Assembly (NCBI GenBank): GCA_019843655.1
Contig: JACDQD010000008.1
Span: 10,574,442 to 10,638,441 of the forward strand
Length of the DNA stretch: 64,000 bases
Source: Lethocerus indicus
Lineage: Eukaryota; Arthropoda; Insecta; Hemiptera; Belostomatidae
Direction of reading: 5' to 3'
Below the pieces are notes generated by a model. It saw only the letters and a list, made by a program, of their open reading frames with translations. It made no database searches and was not told where the DNA came from. The position numbers and the translations under genes are program-made. Shown one piece after another: positions 51,095-62,158 of the stretch. How positions within the stretch are numbered: position 1 is the first letter of the stretch; every line of letters begins with the position of its first letter.

Positions 51095-51231
51095 CTAGAT
51101 ACTAAAAATACTGTTAATAATAATTATCTGATATGTTAGTAACAATAGATGACGGTATTTCAGCTTAACTTGTGCCACTTTCCGATTTAGCGTGTCATCA
51201 GCATGTTCTGCATATTTAAGCTCCTCTCTCT
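51095..51231 (-). CDS. Candidate coiled-coil exon, minus strand, with possible GA-repeat frameshift
   Basis: After ATCTTAAACAG| (51232-51233) one frame is open to TAG at 51095-51097. It reads REELKYAEHADDTLNRK, then VAQVKLKYRHLLLL and a hydrophobic AT-rich end. The start is charged with heptad-like spacing, as in a coiled coil. Immediately upstream, another frame is open for about 30 codons (LSSSHLKIAAAYLKQRE) and would run straight into this one if the short GA repeat between them had one unit fewer. So either the AG before the repeat is a real splice site, or a two-base slippage has broken one longer exon. A possible donor, CACAA|GTTAAG, lies inside. Product unknown. Confidence 0.3.
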
Positions 51232-54200
51232 CTGTTTAAGATATGCTGCTGCTATCTTAAGATGAGAACTGCTCAATGGGGTCCTGGCTGCTAAGTTTCC
51301 TTGTGTCAAGTGCAATTGGGAAAGTTACCAAGTAAATTCAGATAGTTGTAGGCAATAATAGTGTTTACTGATGTAGGTAATGGGCACTAAAGCCATACTG
51401 TCTTTTACATCCTAACGCTGTGGGAATTGTCCACTTCCTCGTGCAGTTTAGATGCCAGAAAACAAGGAACAGACGTTTGCAACAGATGATAATAAATATA
51501 CTTGTCGTGGAGCGTGACTAACGCTTACGAATCTAATTCCGAATGTTATTCCGCAATATTTGTTAGTATTCTCTTTGCGATACTGGAGAAAAACCAATCG
51601 TGAAATATCGGCTGGTGAACATTTAAGGAATTGAGCGCTTCGACATTGAAATGGTATTCGATACAGACCGAATGCAGAAACGGTGCCAAGATTTTATCGT
51701 TATTGGAGATGTAAATGGATCGACGTACGGGTACGACACTTGCGCAATAACCAGTTCGTGTATTTGTGAGCAAATATTGGTTAAGGAAATTTTTATGTTC
51801 CGCGATTATTAATTTCATAATATACTCAGTAATGTTTAATGTAAGCAGTACACGCAGCATCGTGTAATTTATAGTTTTAGATTGGGAAAATATAATTTTA
51901 GCCTTTTTGCATGCTGAACGTTATAGTATTCTGTCTAAACCTTAATAGGTTACCGATCGGTAGCCATTTAAACAGTTTTCTATTGTTTTCACATTTTTCT
52001 ATCATTTCTTTCTTGGTTAACCGGAAATCAAAATTCCTTATAAATACGCAAAAGAATTGACTAGTTAATATTAAAATAAAATATGCCAAATAAGGTCAAA
52101 GAGTGTAATTACGTGCGCTGCACATTTTTTATTTTTTAATGTAGGTTATACGATAATTTGCCTACTAAAATATTTGAAATGTTAACTAAATTATAGGTTA
52201 ATACGCTATAAGTGAAATAAAAATATCGAGCCGATATTCACTTCAGGCTAGTCAGAGGGCCCTTCGTTGGCAGTATTAAAATTCGTTCGTAGAATGTAAT
52301 TGTCGTCTCCGGTTTGCGTTTACTATCGACAGACGTCCCGTTATCTGCGTGTTTATTGTAGTATATTCCTTTTGTAATAAATATTGTGCTTTTATTGTAG
52401 CAAATAACTAAATAGTAACAAAATACTGTTAAGAACAACTACGACTATTAAGAAACCAATCTGCCGAGGAGATATTGAGGATCACTCGAGTGATGAGATT
52501 TAAAAATCTGCATTATTTAAATTAATTGATTAATCCCGATATTTATTTAAATAAATTCCTACTGATCACGATATCAGTCATTATTCAATAAAATATTAAT
52601 GCTTATAAGAAATATTTCATTTTCTATCTACACGAAATAAAATAATTGTTTATAATTTACGATAAAATCGGAATATTAGGCTTTAATTAAATACAATGAT
52701 GGTACTTCTTTATGCAGCTGTTTCGTGTAATGATCTAGTTATAGAAAAAAGCGTCTACATTTCTAGGAACAATTACTAGCAGAATAATCCTGTACCCTGC
52801 GATTTTTCCTTTCTTTCAAGAACAGCTGCAAATTCCTCGCTCCCATTTAATCTAATTTCATTTATTTAATATTGCCAGGTTAAAAAAAAGAAAAGGAAAA
52901 AAATATTTTTTTAAAAAGAATATTGATCTAATATTGATATATTATAGTCAAAACAAATTCTTTGAAATTTCAAGTACTCATTGACAATTAACTAGTCTCT
53001 AGTTGGATTCACCCCTATTTATAACCCCTTTTAAGTACTCACTTGAAACTGTATAAATATTGATGATAAGTATGAATTCAAGATTAAAAACAATTATCTT
53101 ATCTCTGGCACACCAAAAATAGTGAACAATTTTGGTCAATATCTAGCCTTTCCTTTGCAGAGGTGGTATCTTTTGTTTGGACATAACTCATCACTATAAT
53201 AGCTAAAATAATCTCAACTTTCATACTCAACTTGAGTAGACCCTGTCTAAATTAAACTTTTTTTAATTTAAGCTGACAGTACTGTCATTAATGCTTTCAT
53301 TATTTGGTTTGCTTTTTACATAGAATTTTAGATAGAATATGTGGGGATATATGCAAATTGTAGAAAAAAGGTATAATTTCAATTTAAATCAATAAAATTT
53401 GTGATGTTTGATGTGATTACTATAGAAATGAGCAATAATATAATGCGTTCTAAAGTATACCCCAAATAAATTGCGAATTGAATTTAACTAGGTAGTTTAA
53501 CTATTAATTGACTCAACAGTGTTTCCTTACAGTTTAAGCTTAGCAACTTTTAAATTGAGAGTACCATTGATACAGAAAAAGATAGGAAAAACTTTATTCA
53601 CTAGAAAATATATATATAAAGCAAGAACTAAATGTTAATAGTATACATTTTTATTTCGTTTTCATTTAGTAAAAACATACTTAGCTTCCGTATTACTGCT
53701 GGAAGTTATGTTTTGTGAAGCGTCGATGTGCTGCATTCTAGCGACCATAACGAGAACTCTCTAAACCGTGCGCTTGCGTAGATCATGATAATATTCAAAC
53801 ATAGTGGCGCGTTTCAAGCTGTCTCAATGGCGTCAGGCTATTTAATAAAAGGTGAAATATTTCTCAAAATAGAACCACTCCTAACACTAACACTGTACAA
53901 TAAATGCTCTACACATAAATGCTCTATACATCTACCATGGTGGGGTACCATCCCCTAAACAATACTTAAACATTTCTGGAGGTTGGACTATTGAGCAGAT
54001 AAGAACGCTCGGAGCATGATCCCCAAAGTGCGTGAATTAACTAATTTCCTAAATCTAATTGACCTAAATCTTGCCAGGTATGGTTATAAAGTATTGTTTA
54101 CAACGTTCGTTGTAATCATGAACAGTTTTAATAAGTAAATCGAGTCTGACATCAAAAGAACAAACCGATTGCAGCATAAGGAAAATACTTTATCATGGCG

Positions 54201-56580
54201 ATGGTCAATAGGGGCCGCTAGAGTCGCTACCAAAATAATAACACACCAACACTGTAATTGAGAGTCTGTTGTGTACAGAGATTAATTAAACTTTATTCTT
54301 CCTGCTAAATAAACGCAATGATTCGAAGGTAGTGACCCAGATGATTTATCCGAGTGTTGCAAATGTTTACAGTATAAATATACTTTCAATGAATCCGTAT
54401 TGTGTCCAGTTGAATGCATTCTGAAACTCCTTTAATGATGTGCATACTGTATAAACTGGTAGGCGTGTTCCTAGCAATTAGAATTTCAAAGGTTTCTCAT
54501 TTCGATTCTTTATGTCTTTAATTTTAAAATTTCTACCTATCGATATTGAGTTGCTATGAAGATATTCATAGGATGATAATTTTTTAATCATTTACAAGGC
54601 TGTAATATGAAACATATTAATGAAATGAAGACTATTTTGTACTAATTTTCTAAACTGATTTTTTCTTAACAATTTTAATAATTTTATTAGCTTACCTTAC
54701 GGTAGGAAACGTATACTCCAAATGAAATGGATGAAGTTATATGTAACATTGAGCCAAATATTTTTTAGCCACCGTTCATTACAGTATTCATTGTCGAAAT
54801 GGTTTAATCATTTTTAGCCCCCCCCCACCCAAACGGAAGCGTGTTGAAATTAAATTAGTTGTCTTCATTTTTCTAAATATTAGCACGTTTTCAGATTATC
54901 GAAAAAAAACACCGAAGTCCATTCTCTCTATCTGCCAGAAACATGTTGGGTTTGAAATGTATTAATTTGCTTTAGGCTAAGGAGAATCATTCTTTACCTT
55001 ATTGTCTTTGCAAAGTTTTTCTCTGGAAAATATTTTAACGGGAATTTTTTAATAGACTATTATCTCGTTAAGTGAGCCTTTTACCGGTTGGAAACGTTAA
55101 TATTGACACATTAAACAGTGCTGGAATTCTTATCTCCGCATTACGTCTATTGGCGGAATGGAAAATTACCGTCACTGTTATGATTTTTTCACAAAAACAA
55201 ATTATTCCCAGAACCGATAACCAATGAGATTCATTTATTAATTGGATCACCTTAAGTCGTTGATGGTAATAAGTACATTGTAGCAAATCTTAGTTCTGTA
55301 TTTCTCTGTAGATCGTTACGATATCGTTTCATTTTGGTGTTCAGTATTAGCCCAATATTTCTCCACCGTTTGCGATATAAATTTGAGGGCGATTGATCCA
55401 TAAGAACGTTCCAGTATATAAATGCAATAGGTGACCAATAAATAGGGACGTTTTGAGCCACCAAATGGCGGTAGGTCATATTTCAGTGAAACAATTTAAA
55501 AAAATATTTTTTATTTTTTTATACTATTATTATTTTTTATATTATTATTTTACTTGGTTCAAGTCCGGAAAAGTGTTTTGAAATTTCTCGATCGTGGGGC
55601 AAGCTCTACGAGGGGACGCCCACTTCTCGTCCCGGTTAAAATATTCGTGTAAAATCACCGAAGGCGTATAATTCATTAGCGGTCAGGGCATTGGACGGGC
55701 AAATAGTTTTAGGTATATACCTGTATTAATAGGCCAATTAATATTTATGAGAGCCGGGCCGGCGGTATTCTCGGACGGCAATTAAGAACGGAAGGTAGGG
55801 TGGGGAAAAAAACATAAATGTAAGAACGATCTATCGACCTCCAGGCACGATCACTGGTCGGCGACTCCCAAATTGGAGTATCGATCTCGATTTTTTCATT
55901 CTGAATAGCGTGGAAGTAGGGATGATTTATTCTGCATGACGCCATTCAAGGATGGTGCAATTAGACTGGAAACTCTCATGTCCGATTGGCGATCGAAAGG
56001 AAACTATCGGGAATTTTACGCTGGTAAACGGCGCAAAAATCATACCTGCCGACTGACAATACGGAATTGATTTGTTTTGTTCACAATATGGTTCAAAATC
56101 GCAGTTCTTGTTTTATTACAAATGTGGGCCCAAATTCTGAACGGACATAAGATTTATGTTCTCTCTGCAATAAACACAAGATTGGCCATCATACTTTAGG
56201 CGCGTATAAGTTCTACCAAAAGTAAGAGAAATTACAATCGACAATAATTTCTCGTCAGTTGTCATACCAATACCTACAGCAGCATCATCAATCATATGGG
56301 TTTTAGTTGAATTACACAACAACGGATAAACAGCCTCAATAATACAAATCATGATGAAGTACAATCTCGCGTTTCCCACGGCCTTACGCGAGTGGGAACG
56401 ACCTATTGCTATAATGGATATTGGAATTGCTTGTTTCGGACAAACTGGCACGATTATTAAACATTAATCAGCAAAGACTGTTCATAGTGAGGTATTAAAT
56501 ATAAAGAACACAATTAAAATGATATATTTATTAATGATGTTTGGGGGTCCGTGGGTGTTTGGATTATTTGGCCTAATAGA

Positions 56581-56606
56581 AGTCTAAACCGGTCTACAAT
56601 AGAACC
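56581..56606 (+). repeat. Copy E of the scattered CGGTTTCG motif, opposite orientation
   Basis: The plus strand reads AGTCTAAACCGGTC, then TACAATAGAACC. This matches the minus strand of 45166-45191 at 24 of 26 positions. It is the only copy in this orientation and lacks the part after the hairpin. Confidence 0.6.
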
Positions 56607-59600
56607 ACATCAGTGGTCATTTTTTATTCGTTGACTTGAACAATTGTGCTTCCTTTCAGTCGAAAGTATTCAGAAATTAAATAATTTAAAAATTACCGCT
56701 TTCTTTAAGTGTTTTTAATAGTCGTCTCTGAGATAACTGCTTCGAGACGAATCTAACCTCCTTTCTAAAATCCGTTAGTTCGTTAGCCATAAATTTTAAT
56801 TCTGCTTCGTACCCGGTGTAATTTGAGCCAGAGGCTGTTATTAGGAGGGAGACATAGATGCCGATTGATGTTTCCGACCGCTGCCAAAGGAAACTCTCAC
56901 GAGCCGTTCTATTCTGATTCTAATCGGAGCTAAGGAAGTGTGAAATGGGTCGCATTTTGTCGATAAACCAATCTTTGATATTCCACTTCCCGTCTGGGGG
57001 GGAACAACCTCTGCTAAAGAGTTAAATATATTTATGAGAAGTTAAAATTAATCTTATTGCCAAAGTTGCTTATGAATGAAGTTCATTTAAGTTTCATTTA
57101 TGAATGAAATAACAGTTTATAAAAGATCAGATAAACATTATATCATAGACCATGACAGCTAATTAAAGAAAACGTTGCTTATAAATTGTAATAAAGAGCA
57201 AAATATTTAATCATATTTACACCTGAGTACTGTATTATTTGCTTTAGTAATAATTAGTTTAATACCATTAAGAGTAATATAAATTTTTCAGTTAACAGTT
57301 TAAAACCAAGTTCTCCTAGAAATATTAAACATAATCCGAACATTCCGAACGTCATGAGGAAGGAGGGCGGGGCGGTATGTTCATATCGAGTGTATTCTTA
57401 AATAAACTTCTGAATCCTACATTGTTTTGTTCGATTAGTTGCCATGCCACTGAAACCTGTTTTGATTCCTGACACGCAATCATCAAAGATTTCTTTTGAG
57501 GCCCTTCACGTTTTATGATTTCTCGAAAATCAAATAATTCCCGTTTCAAGAAAAATAAGTGGAGGTTTAACGAAAGAAAGGCTAATTTCTAGCAACGCAG
57601 TGTTTTAAGTTCCAGAGGGAATAAATTAAAAAATGTTTTTTTAGAGTTAAAAATAGTTTTGGAAATAAATTGTTTTTAAATAGATTATAAATTCAGTAGC
57701 ATCACTCTTCTGTTTCCACTGGAAATCTCCTCAGGGGACAGAGGTACATTGTGCTTGGACCCAACGGCCTCATACCCCTGCCCCTTATTAATACACATTG
57801 TAAGTCTGTCTTTTATGGTTACAATTCGAATTTAGCTTAGGAATATACATGTGTACTGGGTAAAAGCTTTGGTTGGGGCGTTAGTCGAATGTCTCTCGAG
57901 TGTGGGGCTGAAGCGGCGCTCAAGACTTGTTTCTCCCGACGGCAATTAGTGCGGCTCCAATCCGGCCGGCCTTTGAGAGTTCCTCGCGCTTATTACACGC
58001 CCCTGCAAAAATTCGCTCCTGTCCCCGTTCTTTAGTTCAACCGAAATAATTATCTCGCAAAAAGTGCGAGAAAGTATATTTGAGTGCGGAAAGGAAGGTC
58101 AGGAAAGGGAAAGATGTCTATTATCTGACGTTGCCCTAAGTCAAATTATACGGTTCACCGATTCTATTCCCCAAGACTCAAAATTAAACATTGTTTGCAC
58201 TGACTGCTACGATTTAAAGCATCTTGTCTTTTATTATCGCTTCGATTTTATTGAAGGAAGAAAAAACTATCGATCCGCGAATGTAGCTGTGATTAGCTAC
58301 CTGCTGTTCGCAGCATGTCCCCCAGGAAACTTTGAAATCTAATACGCGTCAAAACCTAAATAACGAACAGTATCTTTTAATGTAAGACAAGCAGGGGGGA
58401 AAGTCGCCGCCCGAAAGTGTTTAGCCGGTAAAAAAACATTTCGAAAGTCTAAAATCTTATCATCGAAAAGCATCTTTCGAATCGGCGGGCCTCCCACCTC
58501 TCTACATTTGGATTAACCGACAATTTTCGGCCCCCACCCCCCGCCGGGCCCAATTTTTAATAGCGCCCGACGATTTATTGTCGCGTTGACCTTATGCTGA
58601 AAACTTTTCAGGCGGGAGCGCCACAATGGGCGATTTGAGCCGGGGTAAATGGGCTGGAACAATCTCGGCGATAACGTCACGACGCCGTTGTCCATTTTGC
58701 GGGGAATAGATTAGCCCGTACGGCATGCTTACCGGGTGAAGAAAAAACAAAACAATGGCGCAATGTTTATTCCTTGAAGATATTGTCATGTCTTGGAGCC
58801 TTGCCCTCGTAAATAACTCAGATGAGTGTTATCGAATAATATTAACTCTAGCGATTGAAGGGTTAACATTCGTATGTGAAAATTCGCGTGTGAACAATTT
58901 TGAGAATTCTTCTCAAACCATTTGGGAAAGTGTATCGATATTAGTTTGATTACTAGTATATAAAATTATTGTCGGTGAAAGCAATCATTCTACTTGAAAA
59001 GTATTAATAAATGTTTCCGGCCTGGTTAAAGGTAGAAATGGTCCCATAAATTAATTAATTTATGACGAATAATTTAATAAGAAACTTAATTAAATTTATA
59101 GTATTAAGGATAAACCCCTAAGCCTAATATCTCAGGAGGAAGAAGTATACGGGACTTCGGTCGTATGAGAGGTCCCTAGCGGGAAGCTAAGCACCAGATA
59201 AATCTCCTCTTGCCGCCTCGCTGCTTTTATTAATCGAGATTATTTTCAGACAAAATTCAGTTCTCTATCTTTGTACATTCTTTTGTGTGTGTTAACTACG
59301 TTAATCGAACGCACTTCCGATGTTTATCGTATAAATTTTTGCAAAATATTGGCAACATTTTTAGGATCGATACAACAGTTGAATTTGTATGGAGAGAATT
59401 GTCTGCAGGTGATATCGATAGTATTCAGATAGTATCAGATTAAAGGTATTGCGTATATGTGCATAACGGTTATTAAGTCCAATAATGTTAACCGTATACA
59501 CATTTGTTGAATTTGGGCTTTCTCGCCTTTGTTAAGCTCGACCATCATTTCTGGCATTCTCACGAGATAGTCAATTGTTGATGTGATTGCGGACCATTAA

Positions 59601-59689
59601 CGTATTACAGACGTGTAAAGTAATTGTTTCCAGTTCACAGCCCAGCATATTTGCGCTTACCGAACATATGTTTTGTGGATGATAATGCG

Positions 59690-60050
59690 AGTTACCGGTA
59701 GGGGGAATACGTGGGCCTTGCCCAAACGGTTGTCGGGAAGACGGCGATATTTGTATAATGGGCGAGGTTTATCCTGTTTTGGCAGTGGCGCCGTGGCACG
59801 TCCCGGTCAACTTGGGGGTTGCCCTGAGCGGCATAGCTAATGTGCCCTGTGTGGCGCGTAAGCCCGAATCCGTGCCAGGAATTTGGACGGCCTTTTCCCT
59901 GTCCACCTGTAACGCCCGACCGGGTTGACCCATTCGCCGGCAGCCCAAATAGCCGACCGGCACAAGTATGGAGAGTTAGGAGAAGGGGGCACGTATCATT
60001 GAATAATCGCTTAGTCGTTATCGGAGATGGTACGCGGTAGGCTACCGATG
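59690..60050. promoter_or_regulatory. CpG-rich patch, possible promoter of the kinase-like gene
   Basis: Dense CpG and GC over about 360 bases in AT-rich DNA, ending about 870 bases before the first kinase-like coding exon. Its position fits an alternative promoter or proximal enhancer. Open frames of up to 129 codons cross it on both strands with no shared codon bias, so I do not call it coding. Confidence 0.3.
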
Positions 60051-60918
60051 AATAAATAAGTACTCGCTTATCATCGATCAAAATCTATGTGCCCTCCTTA
60101 AGGTCTCATTTCACGTAGTAGGCAAGTTAGAAACACTCGGCGGATAATAAAAAGGATAATAAATTGTCCATCTTATGGATATAAGAGAAACTTAACACAC
60201 ATTACTCGAAAATTAACTATACTTTCATTGTCATATTATTATATATCACCTTGATCATGAAAATTTATATACATATGTAATCATTGTATATTCAGTTTTG
60301 GCTGAGTCAGTCATTGACTCAGAAGAGGACACACAAGACTGACCCATACATAAAAAACATAAAAAACTTGAAAATTCGCGGAGCTTTATATATATAAAAT
60401 TAGAATTGTTACTATTGATGCATAACCAAATGCGGATAAATTTTCACGAACCCTGTGGCTGGGTACCATTCGTGCAAAATGTTTTCACCTAAGAGTTATA
60501 GCGAAAATATATTATTGGCGGGGTTGAGCCTATAAGAGTTGTGTACAGGAGTGCGGTAGGCTCCACTCTTCCTGTCCGCTACTCGAAGGAATGCTCAACT
60601 TCCTTCGCATTGTCTGGCTATTTTTACTTGTCTCTGTGCGTGCTCTTGCCCCTCGGTCGTTCTATCGGCTAACCCGGTCTATTCCCTCTGCTGAATACTT
60701 TCCTCTAAACTAATGGAACTGCGGCTATTAGTCCCGCTGATTAATTGAATTGAACGTTAAATGACAGTCCAGAGGTTCCTTTGACGCCTGCCTGATAAAG
60801 TCGTTGAAATGGATAGATTAATCCTGGGATTAGTCTTTGAAGTTACCCCCGTATCCCCCTTCTAGCTCAAGTTCTGCGCTATTTCGTTATTTGATTTGAA
60901 ATATTTCTTGTTTCACAG

Positions 60919-61263
60919 ATAGCGTTTTCGGGAAGAACGAGGGCGGGTAAGATGCCCGTGGAAGAGGGGCCCGGGCAGAAGCCGCCCAAGAGACTGGAGG
61001 TGATCGGGAACAAGACCGACAGGAGTCCCAGGAAGGAGAGGCCGCCCTCGGACAAGACCCTGCTGGAGTCCAAGAAATCCTGCGACTACGAGGACCAGAT
61101 ACAGAAGCTACACGGCCAGTTCGTCAAGAAGACCTCGTGGAACGCGCTCAGTTGCAGCCCGGGACTGGATGAAGAGGGTCGCAAGCCGGCCAACGAGTGG
61201 GAGAGCCTCATCATGTGCAGGGTCCAATCGCCGGTCATCGGAACCGACGTCCTCAAAGCCAAA
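60919..61263 (+). CDS. N-terminal coding exon of a probable cGMP-dependent protein kinase gene
   Basis: The acceptor ATTTCTTGTTTCACAG| precedes a block of GC-rich codons in AT-rich DNA, a clear coding signature. The first good ATG is at 60952 (context AAGATGC), giving 104 codons to a donor CCAAA|GTATCG at 61264, phase 0. The product starts MPVEEGPGQKPPKRLEV. It is basic and hydrophilic at first, then contains a segment with CDYEDQIQKLHGQFVKK and ends VIGTDVLKAK. The frame is also open for 11 codons between the acceptor and this ATG, so translation could enter from an upstream exon instead. The exon itself shows no known domain. It is tied to the kinase call only by its phase-0 join to the next exon, which carries an MGNG motif and zipper. 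PKG genes commonly have variable, isoform-specific N-termini, so a unique sequence here would be normal. Confidence 0.6.
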
Positions 61264-61756
61264 GTATCGTCTTCACACCTTAGCCTGAAAATAATACCTG
61301 TACGAGTTGTTTTACAATAAGTGGTAAACAGTGCAATCATTGTTCTAAGCGAGCGGTAAAAAAATATTTGTGTACTCAGTAAATTCCAATTTAGACGAAC
61401 GTAAATAAGGAGCCAGGATGGCTAAAATTCCTCGGTGATCGATTATTTATTGATAGAAATCACTGTAAAATGTGGAAGAAATAATTAACGAATAGTTAAT
61501 GTATCGTAAGGATCCTAACATTGTATTTTAGTTTGATAAAATAATGGTTTACATGTTCGACGGTTTAGTCGTAGTGGAGGACCAGCCGCGAGTGCAGTTG
61601 AGGCTGCTGCGGGCTTTACGTAAATTTATTACTCGCGTAATAACGATGGAAGTAAAATTGATATCCAGAGGAATAGATAATGTTTAATATACCGGTTATA
61701 ATAATGTAAGTATTAGTTTTGTTTATAATATTAATTGTATTGGTTGGGTGTTCTAG
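61264..61756 (+). other. Intron of the kinase-like gene
   Basis: A 493-base AT-rich intron with donor GTATCG and acceptor GGGTGTTCTAG|. Both flanking exons are in phase 0 across it. If the donor is skipped, translation runs on to a TAA at 61318, giving a truncated protein of 122 residues. Confidence 0.55.
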
Positions 61757-62158
61757 TCGTCGGCGGAGGGGCAGCCGAGGGTGCAAGGAGTGTTGGGTGT
61801 TGGCGGGGGGTGGTGGGGGGGTGGCGGGGGCAGCAATGGTGGGGGCCCGGCGGGAGCGGGGGGCGGCGGTCACGTGTGCAACAGTCTGTTCGGTAGCTGC
61901 GGCGGAGGCGCTCACCAGGGAGTCGGGGCCGGGGCACCTCCTCCAGCCGCCCCCGCTACACCGCCACTGGCCTCCCCGACACCACCGGAGAATGCCGGCG
62001 GAGTCTCCTTGAGCGAGATACTCGCCGACCCCGCCGCCGCTCAAGTCATGGGCAATGGGGCGCCAGGCAGGCTCGCCCAGATATCCGCCCTCAGGAGGGA
62101 GCTCAAGAGGAAGGACCAGGAAATTTCCAGGCTCCAGAGGGAACTACACAAACTCAGG
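61757..62158 (+). CDS. Second coding exon: poly-Gly linker, MGNG motif and leucine-zipper start of a probable cGMP-dependent protein kinase
   Basis: The acceptor is GTGTTCTAG| and the donor AAACTCAGG|GTGAGT is consensus. The exon is 134 codons, phase 0 at both ends. In order: a Gly-rich, low-complexity segment (about residues 10-45); a Pro/Ala-rich linker; SLSEILADPAAAQV; then MGNGAPGRLAQISAL and a charged heptad run (RRELKRKDQEIS, RLQRELHKLR). MGNG followed by a coiled coil resembles the start of vertebrate PKG2, where the glycine is myristoylated. The EI..LQREL-HKL end resembles the zipper of PKG1, which mediates dimerisation. In insects this would be the foraging-type gene. The autoinhibitory, cGMP-binding and kinase domains must lie beyond 64 kb. 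The call rests on motif resemblance only; another coiled-coil protein is possible. Confidence 0.55.
61797..61875 (+). repeat. G-run tract coding for poly-glycine
   Basis: Many runs of three to seven G on the coding strand, encoding Gly with a few Trp, Ser, Asn, Pro and Ala. Several G-runs with short gaps could form a G-quadruplex in DNA or RNA. Such tracts vary in length between individuals and are common sites of assembly error. Confidence 0.7.

Larger units (their letters stand above)
51234..60918. other. Noncoding stretch upstream of the kinase-like exons
   Basis: Mostly AT-rich. CpG-rich patches lie at about 55560-55980, 56760-57000, 57850-58080, 58390-58720 and 59690-60050, the last within 1.2 kb of the coding exon at 60919. 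A 111-codon minus-strand frame at 56116-56451 looks somewhat protein-like (CVYCRENINL near its end) but has no splice, start or family support. A run of nine C is at 54818-54826. Confidence 0.35.

Noticed and set aside
59692..60081. 129-codon minus-strand frame
   Set aside because: It lies in a CpG-rich patch where both strands are open; better explained as regulatory DNA.
61616..62044. 142-codon minus-strand frame antisense to the kinase-like exon
   Set aside because: It is a shadow of the GC-rich plus-strand exon 61757-62158; the plus strand has the splice sites and codon pattern.
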